From NCBI GenBank assembly GCA_964195005.1, contig CAXMOO010000208.1, forward strand, positions 1-20,018: a DNA stretch of 20,018 bases. Direction: 5' to 3'. Numbering within the stretch: position 1 is the stretch's first letter; each line of letters begins with the position of its first letter. The DNA is from JAUXLW01 sp964195005 (GTDB taxonomy: Bacteria > Actinomycetota > Acidimicrobiia > Spongiisociales > SHLN01). Below the pieces are notes generated by a model, which had not been told where the DNA came from, ran no database searches, and worked only from the letters and a program-made list of their open reading frames with translations. Below, in pieces: positions 19,326-20,018 of this stretch. A program made the position numbers and the translations under genes.

Positions 19326-20018
19326 AAGGTTCAGTCCGCTCTGGACGGGAGATGTCGATACCCAATGACTCTGCGGTGCGAAACACGTCGTCGTCGAGCT
19401 CTTTGAGCTCCACTTCCTCGCCGGCCGAGAGCATCTCGACGTTGAGGCACAACGACTGCATTTCCTTCACCAATACTTTGAACGACTCCGGTATTCCCGG
19501 CTCGGGGATATTCTCACCCTTGACGATGGCCTCGTACACCTTGACGCGGCCGTTGACGTCATCCGACTTGATGGTGAGCAGCTCCTGAAGGGCATATGCG
19601 GCTCCATATGCCTCCAGGGCCCACACTTCCATCTCCCCGAAGCGCTGACCGCCAAATTGGGCTTTTCCACCAAGCGGCTGCTGGGTGATCATCGAATAGG
19701 GCCCCGTTGAGCGAGCGTGGATCTTGTCATCCACCAGGTGGAGGAGCTTGAGAATGTACAGATAGCCAACCGTGACCGGCTGATCGAGGGGACGGCCGTT
19801 GCGCCCGTCGAAAAGCATCGCCTTCCCTTCGTCGTTCACGAGCTTGGTGCCGTCCCGGTTGGGATGGGCATTCACCAGGAGCTCGGCGATCTCTTCCTCG
19901 CGAGCGCCATCGAAAACCGGGCTTGCTACTCGCTGCCAGGGCGGAGCGCCCTTGCTGGCTTCGGTGGAACCCTTGAATGGCTGCCACCCCTGGCCCGCCG
20001 CCCAGCCAAGGTGAGTCT
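19324..20018 (-). CDS. rpoB: DNA-directed RNA polymerase subunit beta, C-terminal part (cut by window edge)
   Basis: Beta forms the other half of the polymerase cleft. The last 230 residues are present; the reading frame runs off the window at 20018 with no start codon, so it is an incomplete 5' end. The visible part begins THLGWAAGQGWQPFKG. It contains AMLFDGRNGRPLDQPVTVGY and KLLHLVDDKIHARSTGPYS, then ITQQPLGGKAQFGGQRFGEME, AYGAAYALQELLTIKSDDV and KGENIPEPGIPESFKVL, the classic C-terminal clamp motifs. The rifampicin-resistance region lies upstream and is not visible. The gene ends 12 bases before the rpoC start. Confidence 0.98.
   Translation of the reverse strand, partial: THLGWAAGQGWQPFKGSTEASKGAPPWQRVASPVFDGAREEEIAELLVNAHPNRDGTKLVNDEGKAMLFDGRNGRPLDQPVTVGYLYILKLLHLVDDKIHARSTGPYSMITQQPLGGKAQFGGQRFGEMEVWALEAYGAAYALQELLTIKSDDVNGRVKVYEAIVKGENIPEPGIPESFKVLVKEMQSLCLNVEMLSAGEEVELKELDDDVFRTAESLGIDISRPERTEP

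Overview
This window is a single co-directional block on the minus strand. It holds the transcription/translation core cluster of a high-GC bacterium, almost certainly an actinobacterium (Actinomycetota). Reasons: the RpoC and RpoB sequences resemble the actinobacterial forms I remember, including a charged coiled-coil insertion in RpoC at about residues 140-230; the gene order rpoB-rpoC-rpsL-rpsG-fusA-tuf runs straight into S10-spc; S14 is the short zinc form; and codons are GC-rich with several GTG starts. A deep-branching class such as Acidimicrobiia is a guess, because no 16S rRNA or other marker is present to settle it.

In the direction of transcription (high to low coordinates) the layout is: the 3' end of rpoB (cut by the window edge), then rpoC; a 398-base intergenic region with a heptanucleotide tandem repeat, a hairpin next to rpoC and candidate promoters; then the str genes rpsL, rpsG, fusA and tuf; the S10 genes rpsJ, rplC, rplD, rplW, rplB, rpsS, rplV, rpsC, rplP, rpmC and rpsQ; the spc genes rplN, rplX, rplE, rpsN, rpsH, rplF, rplR, rpsE, rpmD, rplO and secY; and the 5' end of adk (cut by the other edge). 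Twenty-eight protein genes are supported, none on the plus strand. No tRNA, rRNA, CRISPR array or insertion sequence was seen.

From rpsL to adk the genes are packed with gaps of 0-21 bases or overlaps of 1-8 bases (TGATG, ATGA and GTGA junctions). Str, S10 and spc therefore look like one transcription unit of 26 genes, probably driven from the rpoC-rpsL gap. Together they encode the two largest RNA polymerase subunits, both main elongation factors, 21 ribosomal proteins, the core of the protein translocation channel and adenylate kinase.

The gene content is orthodox and I found no new enzymatic system. The unusual parts are: the GCAGTCA/GCAGACA heptamer array and hairpin inserted in a core operon; a very long repetitive acidic C-terminal tail on ribosomal protein S3, with a 27-base tandem duplication that differs only at synonymous positions; a Leu replacing a nearly invariant His in the HPHGGG motif of L2; a four-cysteine form of L24; and the joining of the tuf and rpsJ segments with only 8 bases between them.
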